Shown piece after piece: positions 1-8,322 of a stretch of DNA of 31,758 nt (its first letter is position 1; each line of letters begins with the position of its first letter). Below the pieces are notes generated by a model. It did no database searches. It had not been told where the DNA came from and was given only the letters and a program-made list of their open reading frames with translations. The position numbers and the translations under genes are program-made. Source of the DNA: Clostridia bacterium (GTDB lineage: Bacteria; Bacillota; Clostridia; TANB77; CAG-508); assembly GCA_900753245.1 (NCBI GenBank), contig CAADYJ010000048.1, positions 1 to 31,758 on the forward strand, in the 5' to 3' direction.

Positions 1-243
1 GTGGAGTATTTATATCTATAACGTATATAGAATAAGTACATAATTGTAACAAGAAAATAAAATATATACGTAAATAGATGTATATACGCAAAAGACCTTA
101 ATATAAACCGTAAAAGAAAACAAAATTCAACTAAGAAATAAATACGAGATTATACAAGATTACAAAAAGGTATAAAACAATGAATAAAAATAGAAAAATA
201 GTTGAAAATATATTAAAAGCACAAACGAGGAGGAGAGTAATTT
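1..243. other. Left edge, no supported gene; short repeats
   Basis: No convincing gene is seen here. A 24-residue reading frame at 180-254 has no good ribosome site and is unlikely to be real. The octamer TATATACG occurs at 63-70 and again at 81-88, an 18-base spacing, with a related ACGTATATA at 20-28. These could be protein-binding sites or chance in AT-rich DNA. Confidence 0.3.
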
Positions 244-400
244 ATGTTAAATAATAAAAAAGGAATAACTCTTATTGCGTTTGCAATTAGTAGGAAATGC
301 GTTCGATATTAGAAAAGAACTTGAACCCTTTGTGAGAGTAGAGAAAACCAGAGAAAAATATAACCATGTTGAAGTGAATTTATATGTAGAAATTGCATAA
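244..400 (+). pseudogene. Degenerate gene remnant with a pilin-like N-terminus
   Basis: A strong ribosome site (GAGGAGGAGAG, 228-238) precedes ATG 244. The first residues, MLNNKKGITLIAF, resemble the start of type IV pilin-like proteins of clostridia (K-G-I-T-L-I-A), but the frame stops at 310-312 before any hydrophobic helix. In the +1-shifted frame, 290-400 encodes about 36 open residues (beginning VGNAFDIRKELEP, ending NLYVEIA) that read like a genuine protein C-terminus of unknown family. It looks like a deletion join of two gene pieces. Unlike the CGG breaks elsewhere, there is no CGG here and no single shift that rebuilds a recognisable protein. Confidence 0.35.
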
Positions 401-482
401 AATTGATAAATCTTCGAGTAGAATTGCTAAAATTTTTAAATATGATAAAATAAGAATAATAAAAAATTAGGGGTGATTCTAT

Positions 483-629
483 ATGAAAAAAATAAAAGTT
501 AAAACAAGTAAATCGGAAAAAGATTTAATAGTAAAATCATTAGTAAAAATGAGAAACAAATTAATAAGGGAAAATAAATCAGCAGAGCCAGTAAATGAAC
601 TATTGATAAAGTTAATTGAAAATAAATAA
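483..629 (+). CDS. Small conserved-looking protein, paralogue of the product at 21024
   Basis: This 48-residue, lysine-rich, probably helical protein of unknown function starts at ATG 483 behind the ribosome site AGGGGTGA (469-476). Its C-terminal half (LIVKSLVKMRNKLIREN, then PVNELLIKLIENK) aligns without gaps with the small protein at 21024-21221 (LIVNALNELRTDLQKEN, then PVNELLLRLLN). The two are therefore paralogues within one element. A terminator follows directly. It could be a small regulator or an accessory of the relaxosome, but the sequence does not decide this. Confidence 0.6.
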   Translation: MKKIKVKTSKSEKDLIVKSLVKMRNKLIRENKSAEPVNELLIKLIENK

Positions 630-643
630 ATACATAAACGAAG

Positions 644-670
644 AAGCTAGTCGAGAGATTAGCTTTTTTT
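644..670 (+). terminator. Rho-independent terminator
   Basis: A nine-pair stem (644-652 with 657-665, one G-U pair) closes a four-base loop and runs into a tract of seven T. It ends the small gene at 483-629 and lies just upstream of the ribosome site of the next gene. Confidence 0.75.
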
Positions 671-698
671 GTTGCAAAAATATGAAAGGAGTAAAAAA

Positions 699-989
699 AT
701 GGAAGGTTATGAAGCAATTAAATATTTAGACAATTTAGAAGTTGGTATGTTCTGTACTGTTAATTTGCCAATATATAGTGGTCAAATAATTCCAGTTACA
801 GCTATGTATATGGGAAAAGACGAAATGGGTAGATATACATTTAATGATACTAATATCTTTAAAATGTCAAAGGATTTTATACAAGAAAAAGGTATATCAC
901 TTCAAAAGAGTTTTAATGAAGATAAGGCATTAGAAATTTATGCAAAAGTTAGAAAGAATATAGAAAGAAAAATGAGTAAGGAGAGGTAA
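699..989 (+). CDS. Hypothetical protein, 96 residues
   Basis: Start ATG 699 is chosen because AAAGGAG (686-692) sits at good spacing; an open frame extends further upstream but only into the terminator. The product begins MEGYEAIKYLDNLEVG and ends in a basic lysine/arginine-rich tail. It has no membrane segment and no motif I recognise. It is followed after four bases by the next gene, so the two are probably co-translated. It probably belongs to the element's accessory genes ahead of parA; function unknown. Confidence 0.7.
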   Translation: MEGYEAIKYLDNLEVGMFCTVNLPIYSGQIIPVTAMYMGKDEMGRYTFNDTNIFKMSKDFIQEKGISLQKSFNEDKALEIYAKVRKNIERKMSKER

Positions 990-993
990 TAAC

Positions 994-1332
994 ATGGAGA
1001 AAATGAAACATTTAAAATTTACAAGAGAAAACTTATTTAATAGTGAAACATTACAACAGTATGATGAAGAAGGACAAAAAATATTTTTGAGTTATATGTT
1101 ATATAAAGGGTATGATTTTGAAATTAAGAAAAATGAAATTATATTTACTGGAATTGTATCTGAAAAACAAGTTGAAAGTGTGATAAAAAGATATAACAAA
1201 GAAAGTCAAATTAGTGATTTGAAAAATAAAAAATACATTGCAGATGAAATTGAAAATGTGGGAGTAAATGAGTATAAAAGAAATATTGATAAAAAATTAA
1301 AAGGTTTTGAAATAGATAGAGAAGCAAGATAG
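994..1332 (+). CDS. Hypothetical protein, 112 residues
   Basis: ATG 994 lies behind AAGGAGAGG in the tail of the preceding gene. The product is charged and soluble, begins MEKMKHLKFTRENLF and ends EIDREAR. I recognise no family. The final E-A-R codons recur at the ends of other genes in this element (20138-21013 and 24810-25139), which may only reflect ribosome-site-compatible gene ends. It is the last gene of a small operon closed by the hairpin at 1331-1359. Confidence 0.7.
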   Translation: MEKMKHLKFTRENLFNSETLQQYDEEGQKIFLSYMLYKGYDFEIKKNEIIFTGIVSEKQVESVIKRYNKESQISDLKNKKYIADEIENVGVNEYKRNIDKKLKGFEIDREAR

Positions 1333-1359
1333 AACAAGTTAAAATAAACTTGTTCTTTT
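1331..1359 (+). terminator. Rho-independent terminator (AGAACAAGTT stem)
   Basis: A perfect ten-pair stem, AGAACAAGTT (1331-1340) with AACTTGTTCT (1347-1356), closes a six-base loop and runs into TTTT. The left arm overlaps the stop codon of the preceding gene. Almost the same stem recurs at 3892-3913. Confidence 0.75.
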
Positions 1360-1366
1360 ACATAGT

Positions 1367-1381
1367 CATTATTTAATAATG
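1367..1381. promoter_or_regulatory. Inverted repeat upstream of parA, possible operator
   Basis: CATTATTTAATAATG is a seven-base perfect inverted repeat around a central base, 29 bases before the parA start. Partition operons often regulate themselves through such sites. This is suggestive only, because short AT-rich palindromes are common here. Confidence 0.25.
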
Positions 1382-1410
1382 GCTAAATGTTAAGGAAGGA
1401 GGTTTTTATA

Positions 1411-2233
1411 ATGTCAAAGTGTAAAGTAATTGCTATTGCAAATCAAAAGCGGTGGAGTTGCAAAGACAACAACAGTTGCCAATCTAGGAAATTGTTTAGT
1501 AAGAAATGGAAAGAAAGTTTTATTGATTGATTTTGATCCACAAGCAGATTTAACAAGTTCATTAGGATTTAAAAATGCAGATGGAATGGAACATACAATA
1601 AAGACTTTAATGGAAAAGATTATAACAAAACAACCAATAGATAAAAAGGAAGCAATCATAACTAATGAAGAAAATATTGATTTAGTACCATCAAATATTG
1701 AATTAGAAGCATTAGAAGCATCAATGATAAATTTTGAAAATAGAGAAAATATATTAAGAAATTATATTTCAAAAGTAAAAGATGATTATGATTATATTTT
1801 AATAGATTGTCGACCGTCTTTGGGTTTGCTTACAATAAATGCTTTGGCTAGTGCAGATAGTGTTGTAATACCAATTCAACCTCAATATTTGGCTTTAAAA
1901 GGAATGACACAGTTAGTACAAGCAGTTGATAAGGTAAGAGTTAATATTAATCCAAAATTGAAAATAGAAGGTATATTATTGACTCTAGCAGACATGAACA
2001 CAAATCTTGCAAAAACTTGTGAAGAAACAGTTAGAAGAAATTACGGAGGAAGAATAAAAGTTTTTAAAACTGTTATACCAAGAGGAGTAAAAGCAGCAGA
2101 AAGCACTATTGATGGTAAAAGCATTTATGCTTATGATAAGAAAAGTAAACCAGCAATAGCTTACGAAGAATTTGCAAAGGAGGTGTTAAAAGATAGCAAC
2201 AGGGAAAGATTTAGGACTTCCGAGTGTAGATGA
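1411..2233 (+). CDS. parA: ParA-type partition ATPase, one +1 frameshift at CGG
   Basis: This is a deviant-Walker ATPase that would partition the circular element together with ParB. ATG 1411 lies behind GGAAGGAGG. The first 13 residues (MSKCKVIAIANQK) are in one frame. Skipping C1450 joins them to GGVAKTTTVANLG, giving the canonical deviant Walker A motif (K13-G-G-V-A-K-T-T) and a 273-residue protein of normal ParA length. Further motifs are VLLIDFDPQAD and YILIDCRPSLGLL. Read without the skip, translation ends at TGA 1528-1530 after about 39 codons. The break therefore falls inside the ATP-binding loop. The gene end overlaps the likely start of parB, so the pair is coupled. Confidence 0.9.
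1450..1453 (+). other. CGG +1 frameshift site 1 (parA)
   Basis: AAG then CGGT. Dropping C1450 turns AAG-CGG into AAG-GGT and restores the Walker A glycine. The preceding codon ends in a purine, as at every one of the eight sites. Confidence 0.85.
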
Positions 2234-2264
2234 TTTATTTAAGTTTAGTACAGATAAAGGAAAA

Positions 2265-3113
2265 ATGGAAAGCATTATAATGATTCCTATTAATCAAATA
2301 ACGAGTTTTCCAAATCATCCATTTAAAGTTAGAGATGACGAAAAGATGATGGAAACTGTTGAAAGTGTAAAGAAAAGAGGAGTTATTTTTCCAGCAATAG
2401 TAAGAAAGAAAAAAGATGGCACTTATGAAATGGTAGCTGGACATAGAAGAAGGAGAGCTTGTCAGTTAGCACAATTATCTGAAATGCCATGTATTGTGAG
2501 AGAGCTTACAGATGATGAGGCAACAATTTTAATGGTAGATAGCAATGTGCAAAGAGAAGAAATATTACCTTCTGAAAGAGCTTGGGCTTTTAAAATGAAA
2601 TTAGAAGCACTTAATAGACAAGGAAAAAGGGTTGATTTAACTTCTACACCATCGGTGCAGAAGTTGTCAGTAGAAATTGTAGCTGAAGAATTTGGAATAA
2701 GTAGAGAACAAGTAAGAAGATATGTTGCACTTACAAATTTAGATAGTGCTTTATTAAAAATGGTTGATGAAAATAAAATAGCATTAAGACCAGCAGTTCA
2801 AATTTCTTACATGAAAAAACAAGACCAAAAAGAATTATTAGATGCAATAGAATCCTTTGATGCTACACCATCAGAAAAACAAGCAAAGCTTTTAAGAGAT
2901 TTAAGTGAAAAGGGAATACTAGATAGAGATAAAATAGATGAGATTATGGCAGAAGAAAAGCCAAATCAAGTAGTACAATATAAAATAAAATATGAAAGAT
3001 TTAGAAAGTATTTGCCTAAAAATGTTGAAACAGAGCAAGAAGTAGAAGATTTTTTGTTGATATGTATTAAAGAACATTATAATAGGGTTAAACAAAGAGA
3101 AATGGTTAGATAA
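2265..3113 (+). CDS. parB: ParB-like partition protein
   Basis: This is the centromere-binding partner of ParA. The ParB/Spo0J nuclease-like domain is clear: ITSFPNHPFKVR, then GVIFPAIVRKK, then the GHRRRRACQLA motif and NVQREEI, followed by a helix-turn-helix (VAEEFGISREQVRRYVALTNL). ATG 2265 gives 282 residues. The same frame is open upstream to 2190 and encodes DLGLPSVDDLF, which matches the usual N-terminus of this family. A strong AAAGGAGGTG (2176-2185) stands ahead of an ATA codon at 2193, so the real start may be a non-standard AUA there. The gene overlaps the parA end in that case. Confidence 0.9.
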   Translation: MESIIMIPINQITSFPNHPFKVRDDEKMMETVESVKKRGVIFPAIVRKKKDGTYEMVAGHRRRRACQLAQLSEMPCIVRELTDDEATILMVDSNVQREEILPSERAWAFKMKLEALNRQGKRVDLTSTPSVQKLSVEIVAEEFGISREQVRRYVALTNLDSALLKMVDENKIALRPAVQISYMKKQDQKELLDAIESFDATPSEKQAKLLRDLSEKGILDRDKIDEIMAEEKPNQVVQYKIKYERFRKYLPKNVETEQEVEDFLLICIKEHYNRVKQREMVR

Positions 3114-3201
3114 GTATGTGGGAGTACAAAAATTATAATTTATACATTTGAAAATAATAAGGTCTTATAGTAAGATAAATAAAAAAAGGAGTGATTTTAT
3201 T

Positions 3202-3873
3202 ATGAGTAGAAAATTAAAAATTATAATTTTAATAATGGCAGTTATTTGTATTATTTTACTAGGAACATCAATTTACTTGCTAACAAAAAAGAAAAATCAA
3301 ACTAATAATGGGGAAAATAATGAGATTTTAAACAATGCTATAACCGAAAATGCAGTTGAAGAAAATATAGAAAAGGATAATGTAATTAATACAGTAGAAC
3401 AAAATGAAATTGTAGAACAGAGTAATGAAAAAATTAAACAGACAGAGCAACCAAAACAAACAGAAGTTGAAACTAAAAATACAATAAAAAATACAACAAC
3501 TAAAGCAAATAATAAAACAGAAACACAAAAAGAAGTTCAAAAGCAAGAGAAACAGACAACAACAAAAGTTGAAGAAAAACAGGAAACTAAAGCTGAAGAA
3601 CAAAAACCACAAGAAACTAAAAAAGAAGAAACCAAAGTAGTAAGATGTACTACAAATAATAATCATGGAATGAATATAGGAAATTCTAATAGATGGTTTG
3701 ACACATATAATAGTGCAGTAGCATATTATGATAATCTTATTAGTAATTATGGAAGTAAACTTCGTGCTGAAGAAATTACAATAGAAGAATATGATAAAAA
3801 ATGCCCATGCGGTTATGAAACATGGAGTTGTCCTTATTGTGGCAAATGGACTGTAAATTTTTATTATAGATAA
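3202..3873 (+). CDS. Membrane-anchored protein with low-complexity linker and zinc-ribbon-like tail
   Basis: ATG 3202 is preferred over upstream codons because AAAGGAGTG (3187-3195) precedes it. The 223-residue product has an N-terminal membrane segment (about residues 6-27) and then some 120 residues rich in Lys, Gln, Glu, Thr and Asn. It ends in a folded domain with RCTTNNNHGM and two cysteine pairs (CPCGYETWSCPYCGK) that look like a zinc ribbon. The N-terminus probably anchors it with the linker outside the cell. It sits just before the big adhesin and is separated from it by a terminator. I do not recognise the family; a surface-assembly role is a guess from position. Confidence 0.7.
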   Translation: MSRKLKIIILIMAVICIILLGTSIYLLTKKKNQTNNGENNEILNNAITENAVEENIEKDNVINTVEQNEIVEQSNEKIKQTEQPKQTEVETKNTIKNTTTKANNKTETQKEVQKQEKQTTTKVEEKQETKAEEQKPQETKKEETKVVRCTTNNNHGMNIGNSNRWFDTYNSAVAYYDNLISNYGSKLRAEEITIEEYDKKCPCGYETWSCPYCGKWTVNFYYR

Positions 3874-3891
3874 TTAAATAATATTTAGTAG

Positions 3892-3921
3892 GAACAAGTT
3901 ATATTACTTGTTCTTTTTTTT
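3892..3921 (+). terminator. Rho-independent terminator (second copy of the GAACAAGT stem)
   Basis: GAACAAGT (3892-3899) pairs with ACTTGTTC (3906-3913) and runs into eight T. The stem is nearly identical to that at 1331-1356, although the flanking genes are unrelated. Confidence 0.8.
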
Positions 3922-3944
3922 GTTAAAAGGAGGGTTTAAACAAG

Positions 3945-6900
3945 ATGCAAAAATCGAAATTAAAAAGATTTATAGCAAGTATTTTATTAATGATTACAAT
4001 GATTAGCTCTACAACTCCTATTTTTGCTGCTTCAGGTAGTGGAAAATATGTTGGGGGACAATACGATTCAGGTATGTATACAACGGACAATCAGGGATCT
4101 AAAGTAGGAATATTAATAAGAAAATTAATAAATAATAGAACAGGAGAAAAACATACAGTATTTTGTGCAGAGCATGGTATTGATTTTAAGACAGGTGTTG
4201 TTTATAATGGACAATATTATACGCCAACAAATTCTGCAATGAGAAAAGCCTGCAAAATAGCTTATTTAGGTTGGTATAAAGACCAAGGAGATTATGTTAT
4301 TGATGGAGGTATTCTTGCAGGAGATATGATATATGTAAAACAGGCTTATGTGTTTACTCAACAATACATTTGGGAAACATTAGGTCAATCAAATGCCACA
4401 TTTATAAATACAGAAAATCAACAAGCTTATGAGAATTTTAAAGCTAATATAAATAGCCAACTAGATAATTTTGCAAAAAGACCAAGTTTTGATGCAACAA
4501 CAATAACAGTACAAGCAGGAGAAAGTAAAACAATTACAGATATAAATGGGGTGTTAGCAAACTATCCAGCTATTGATAGAACAACAAACGGAATAAGAGT
4601 TGTTCATACAAGTGGAAGCAATCAAATGACTATCACACCTGATGAAAATATTTCAATAGAAAATTATACTATTGCAGATGATGAATTTAAGTCATGGGGA
4701 ATGGTTAAAAATGAAACATCTGATAGAGATTCAATGGTTTATTTTGAATTTTCTTCTGGCATTCAAGACCAATTATATTCAATGGCTTATAATGATCCAA
4801 TTACTTTAAGAATTAGTCTTAAAATTGATTTATATGGAAAATTAGAGCTACAAAAATTAGATACAACTGGTAAATTAGTAGATGGAGCAATTTATAATGT
4901 TTCTAGTTCTAATGGATACAACAATGATGTTGAAGTGAAAAACGGAAAAATAGTTATTGAAAAACTAAAAAAAGGAACATATACAGTTAAAGAAAAAAAT
5001 GCACCAGCAGGTTATTTACTAGATAAGAAAGCTTACAATGTTGAAGTAAAGGCAAATGAAGTATCAACACAAGCTATAAAAAATACAGAACCTACTGGTT
5101 CGGTTAAAATAACTAAATCAGATATTGTTACTGGAAGAGATAACAGAATAGATAAAACAAGTCATCATGGAGATGCAACAATGAATGGTGCGACTTATGT
5201 ATTAACTGCAAGTGAAGATATTTATAATAAAAGTAAATCATTAAAATATTTTTCAAAAAATGATGAAATTGCAATAGCAAAATTTAATGAATATGGAAAA
5301 GCAACTATAAGTATTACAGCTAAAAATTCAAACTTAAACTTAAAAGTAGAGAATGATTATATAACAGGATTACCACTTGGAAAATATAACTGGAAAGAAA
5401 CAAATGCACCAATTGGTTATAAATTAGATACTAATATATATAATTTTGAATTTGAATATAAAGATCAAAACACAAATGTTATAAAAAAAGAAATTAATGT
5501 AACAGAGGATGTGCAAAGAGCAAGATTTGAGATAATTAAAATATCATCAAATGATAATACAACAGCTAATAAAATTGCTAATGCTGAATTTACAGTAATA
5601 CTTTCAAAATATGTTGATTATTATGGAAGCTTTGAAGAAGCAGCAAAGCATTTGAATGAATATGCAGAAGATGAATATGATATTTTGAAAACAGATGGAA
5701 ATGGTCATGCAACATCGAAATTACTAGCTTATGGAATATATGAAGGAAGAGAAACTAAAACACCATCTGATGAAATAGAAACTGTAGAACCTTTTTATAT
5801 CAATATTGATAAAAATAGTGATGGAATTATAAAAGAATTTGTTGAAAATGATTTACCATTTACAAGTTATTTGAAACTTGTTAAAGTTGATAAGAAAACA
5901 GGTAAGAATGTAACATTTTCCAATACTACATTTAGTTTATCAAAATTAAATGAAAATACAAAACAATGGGAAAAAGTTAAGTGTAAAACTGGAATATTCT
6001 CACATGACAAATGGAAAACAGATAAAAATGCTATAGCATATACTGAAACTAAACTTGAAGCTGGAACATATAAAGCTGATGAAATACTTACACCTAATGG
6101 TTTTCTTGAATTAGAAGAACCTGTTGTTTTTAAAATAAATAGAAGTAATAAAACACTTGAATTTGATGAAGATTATGATGCGTATATTACTGTTACAATT
6201 GCTAATGAGCAACCAACAGGAAAATTAAATATAGATAAATCAGTTGTTTTGAATGATAATGTGGATTTATCATTAGTAGATACATCTGATTTAAGTAAAA
6301 TCAAGTTTAGATTAAAAGCTAAAGAAAATATAATTGACTATGCAGATGGCAGTGTGATTTATGAAAAAGGAAAGAGTGTTAAAGAATTTAATTTAAGCAA
6401 AGATGGGAAATACACTATTGAAAATTTACCTATGGGAGTATATGAATTAGAAGAAATTGAAACATTACAAGGTTTAGTTTTAAATACAACACCAATTGAA
6501 GTCAAATTTGAAAAGAAAGATAATACAACTAAAGGTTACACTAAAGATATAAAAATAGAAAATAAACCTACAATTTTTGAATTTTCAAAAATAGATGTTA
6601 CAGGAGATAAAGAACTTGTTGGGGCAGAACTTAAAGTGTTTGATGAAAATAAGAAAATAGTAGATTCATGGAAATCTAAAGAAACTACTCATAAGATAGA
6701 AGGATTAGAAGTTGGAAAAACTTATACTTTAGAAGAAAAAATTGCACCAAATGGATTTGTTAAAGCAACAAGCATTCAATTTAAAGTAGAAAGCAAAACT
6801 GAAATTCAAAAAGTAACAATGATTGATAAAATTGTTAGTGTTTCAAAGCAAAATATTGCAGGGGACGAAATTGAAGGAGCTAAATTACGAATTGAAAATG

Positions 6901-8057
6901 AAAATAGCGAAATAGTTGATAGTTGGACATCGACAAAAGAACCCCATATTGTAAATGGACTTGAAGAAGGTAAAAAATATATTCTATATGAAGACTATGC
7001 ACCAGATGGATATGTTATATCAAATAAAATAGAATTTACAGTAAATAAAGATAAAGTAAATCAAGAAATTAGAATGATTGATAAAGTTGTAACAATAACA
7101 AAAGAAAATATAACAGGAAAAGAAGTTGAAGGTGCAAAAATGAGGGTAGTAGATGAAGATGAAAACGAAATAGATAGTTGGACGTCAACAAAAGAACCCC
7201 ATAAAGTAAATGGACTTGAAGAAGGAAAAAAATATATTCTATATGAAGATTATGCACCAGATGGATATGTTATATCAAATAAAATAGAATTTACAGTAAG
7301 CGAAGATAAAGAAACTCAAAAAATAACAATGGTTGATAAAATTGTTGAAATTTCAAAGACAGATTTAGTAACAGGCGAAGAAGTTGAGGGAGCAGAACTG
7401 GAAGTTCAAGATAAAGAAACAGAAAAAATAATAGATAAATGGACTTCAACAAAAGAATCTCATAAAGTAACAGGACTAGAAGAAAATAGAACTTATATTT
7501 TAAGGGAAAAAACTGCACCTTATGGTTATGAAACAACAGAAGAAATAGAATTTGTAGTATCTGAAAATAAAGAAACTCAAAAAATAGAAATGAAAGATAT
7601 GCCAATTTTACAAAATATAAAATTAGTAAAAATTGATGCAAATACTAAAGAAAGTATCAAAGAAAAATTCACATTTGGATTATATGAAGATGAAGAATGT
7701 AAAGATTTAATTAAAGAGTATGAATCAAATAAAGAAGAAGGAACAATAATATTTGAAGATTTAAGATATGGAACTTTCTTTGTAAAAGAAATTAAAGCTC
7801 CAAATGGATATGTGATTTCTGATAAAGTTATTAAAATTGAAATTAATGATAAGGGTGTATTTATTGATGATGTAAAAGTTGAAGGAGAAAATTCTTTATA
7901 TACTTTTGAATTTGAAAATGCACCTATTGATACACCAAAAACAGGAGATGATAGTAAAACAACTATCTATGCTGGAGTATTAGGATTATCATTATTAACC
8001 TTAGTAGGTTTAGGAGTATACGAATATAAAAGAAAAAAATTAGTAAATAAAAAATAA
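3945..8057 (+). CDS. Wall-anchored thioester-domain adhesin with Cna-B/SpaA repeats
   Basis: ATG 3945 follows AAAGGAGGG. The 1370-residue product has a signal peptide (about 1-29, ending PIFAA). It then has a thioester (TQXA) domain with Cys74 in VFCAEHG and Gln139 in FTQQYIW, the pair expected to form the Cys-Gln thioester for covalent host or surface attachment. A long stalk of Cna-B/SpaA-like modules follows, many with the GTYTVKE or APxGY signature. The last four modules are about 85-residue tandem repeats. The C-terminus has a sorting signal: TPKTG (about 1330-1334), a hydrophobic helix and a basic tail. The sortase at 27863 is a candidate anchoring enzyme, although TPKTG looks more like an LPxTG than a class B motif. 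SpaA-like proteins are common cargo in this ICE type and probably promote cell contact. Confidence 0.88.
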   Translation: MQKSKLKRFIASILLMITMISSTTPIFAASGSGKYVGGQYDSGMYTTDNQGSKVGILIRKLINNRTGEKHTVFCAEHGIDFKTGVVYNGQYYTPTNSAMRKACKIAYLGWYKDQGDYVIDGGILAGDMIYVKQAYVFTQQYIWETLGQSNATFINTENQQAYENFKANINSQLDNFAKRPSFDATTITVQAGESKTITDINGVLANYPAIDRTTNGIRVVHTSGSNQMTITPDENISIENYTIADDEFKSWGMVKNETSDRDSMVYFEFSSGIQDQLYSMAYNDPITLRISLKIDLYGKLELQKLDTTGKLVDGAIYNVSSSNGYNNDVEVKNGKIVIEKLKKGTYTVKEKNAPAGYLLDKKAYNVEVKANEVSTQAIKNTEPTGSVKITKSDIVTGRDNRIDKTSHHGDATMNGATYVLTASEDIYNKSKSLKYFSKNDEIAIAKFNEYGKATISITAKNSNLNLKVENDYITGLPLGKYNWKETNAPIGYKLDTNIYNFEFEYKDQNTNVIKKEINVTEDVQRARFEIIKISSNDNTTANKIANAEFTVILSKYVDYYGSFEEAAKHLNEYAEDEYDILKTDGNGHATSKLLAYGIYEGRETKTPSDEIETVEPFYINIDKNSDGIIKEFVENDLPFTSYLKLVKVDKKTGKNVTFSNTTFSLSKLNENTKQWEKVKCKTGIFSHDKWKTDKNAIAYTETKLEAGTYKADEILTPNGFLELEEPVVFKINRSNKTLEFDEDYDAYITVTIANEQPTGKLNIDKSVVLNDNVDLSLVDTSDLSKIKFRLKAKENIIDYADGSVIYEKGKSVKEFNLSKDGKYTIENLPMGVYELEEIETLQGLVLNTTPIEVKFEKKDNTTKGYTKDIKIENKPTIFEFSKIDVTGDKELVGAELKVFDENKKIVDSWKSKETTHKIEGLEVGKTYTLEEKIAPNGFVKATSIQFKVESKTEIQKVTMIDKIVSVSKQNIAGDEIEGAKLRIENENSEIVDSWTSTKEPHIVNGLEEGKKYILYEDYAPDGYVISNKIEFTVNKDKVNQEIRMIDKVVTITKENITGKEVEGAKMRVVDEDENEIDSWTSTKEPHKVNGLEEGKKYILYEDYAPDGYVISNKIEFTVSEDKETQKITMVDKIVEISKTDLVTGEEVEGAELEVQDKETEKIIDKWTSTKESHKVTGLEENRTYILREKTAPYGYETTEEIEFVVSENKETQKIEMKDMPILQNIKLVKIDANTKESIKEKFTFGLYEDEECKDLIKEYESNKEEGTIIFEDLRYGTFFVKEIKAPNGYVISDKVIKIEINDKGVFIDDVKVEGENSLYTFEFENAPIDTPKTGDDSKTTIYAGVLGLSLLTLVGLGVYEYKRKKLVNKK
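6579..7600 (+). repeat. Four tandem ~255-base repeats in the adhesin stalk
   Basis: Module starts are spaced 255 bases apart (about 6579, 6834, 7089 and 7344), 85 residues each. The second and third are nearly identical over about 6917-7042 and 7172-7297, both encoding SWTSTKEPH, then VNGLEEGKKYILYEDYAPDG. Such recent homogeneity suggests duplication or gene conversion and allows length change by recombination. Confidence 0.85.
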
Positions 8058-8063
8058 TATATG

Positions 8064-8083
8064 GGTGGCTAAAAAAAGCCACC
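8064..8083 (+). terminator. Hairpin after the adhesin gene, weak terminator
   Basis: GGTGGCT (8064-8070) pairs with AGCCACC (8077-8083) around a six-A loop. The tract behind it (TTAAATATTTT) is a poor T-run, so this may be a weak terminator or an mRNA-stabilising 3' hairpin that allows partial read-through into the transfer operon. Confidence 0.5.
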
Positions 8084-8105
8084 TTAAATATTTTAGGAGG
8101 TAAAT

Positions 8106-8315
8106 ATGCCACAATATACTTTACAACAAAGTGTAAAGACATTAGAAAAAATATTTGAGAATAATATAGATACAGAGCAAAAAATAAAAAATTTAAAATG
8201 GGAAAATTTAAAACAATTTAGCCCAGTAGAAAAAAGTTTTATTATGGATTTAAAAGAAGCAGTTGCTAAAAGAAAAATTATTGAGTTTTTAGCAGGAAAG
8301 GAAGATAAAGAGTAG
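8106..8315 (+). CDS. Hypothetical protein, 69 residues
   Basis: ATG 8106 follows TTTAGGAGGT at ideal spacing. The small, charged, mostly helical product begins MPQYTLQQSVKTLEKIFENN and ends AGKEDKE. No domain is recognised. It is the first gene after the adhesin hairpin and is followed within eight bases by another small gene, so both probably open the operon that leads into the methylase/helicase gene. Confidence 0.7.
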   Translation: MPQYTLQQSVKTLEKIFENNIDTEQKIKNLKWENLKQFSPVEKSFIMDLKEAVAKRKIIEFLAGKEDKE

Positions 8316-8322
8316 ATAAACA

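Noticed and set aside
63..88. Replication iterons at the left edge
   Set aside because: Only two copies of TATATACG, with no replication initiator gene nearby; too weak to call.
180..254. A 24-residue gene at 180
   Set aside because: No ribosome site, and it overlaps the better-supported start at 244.
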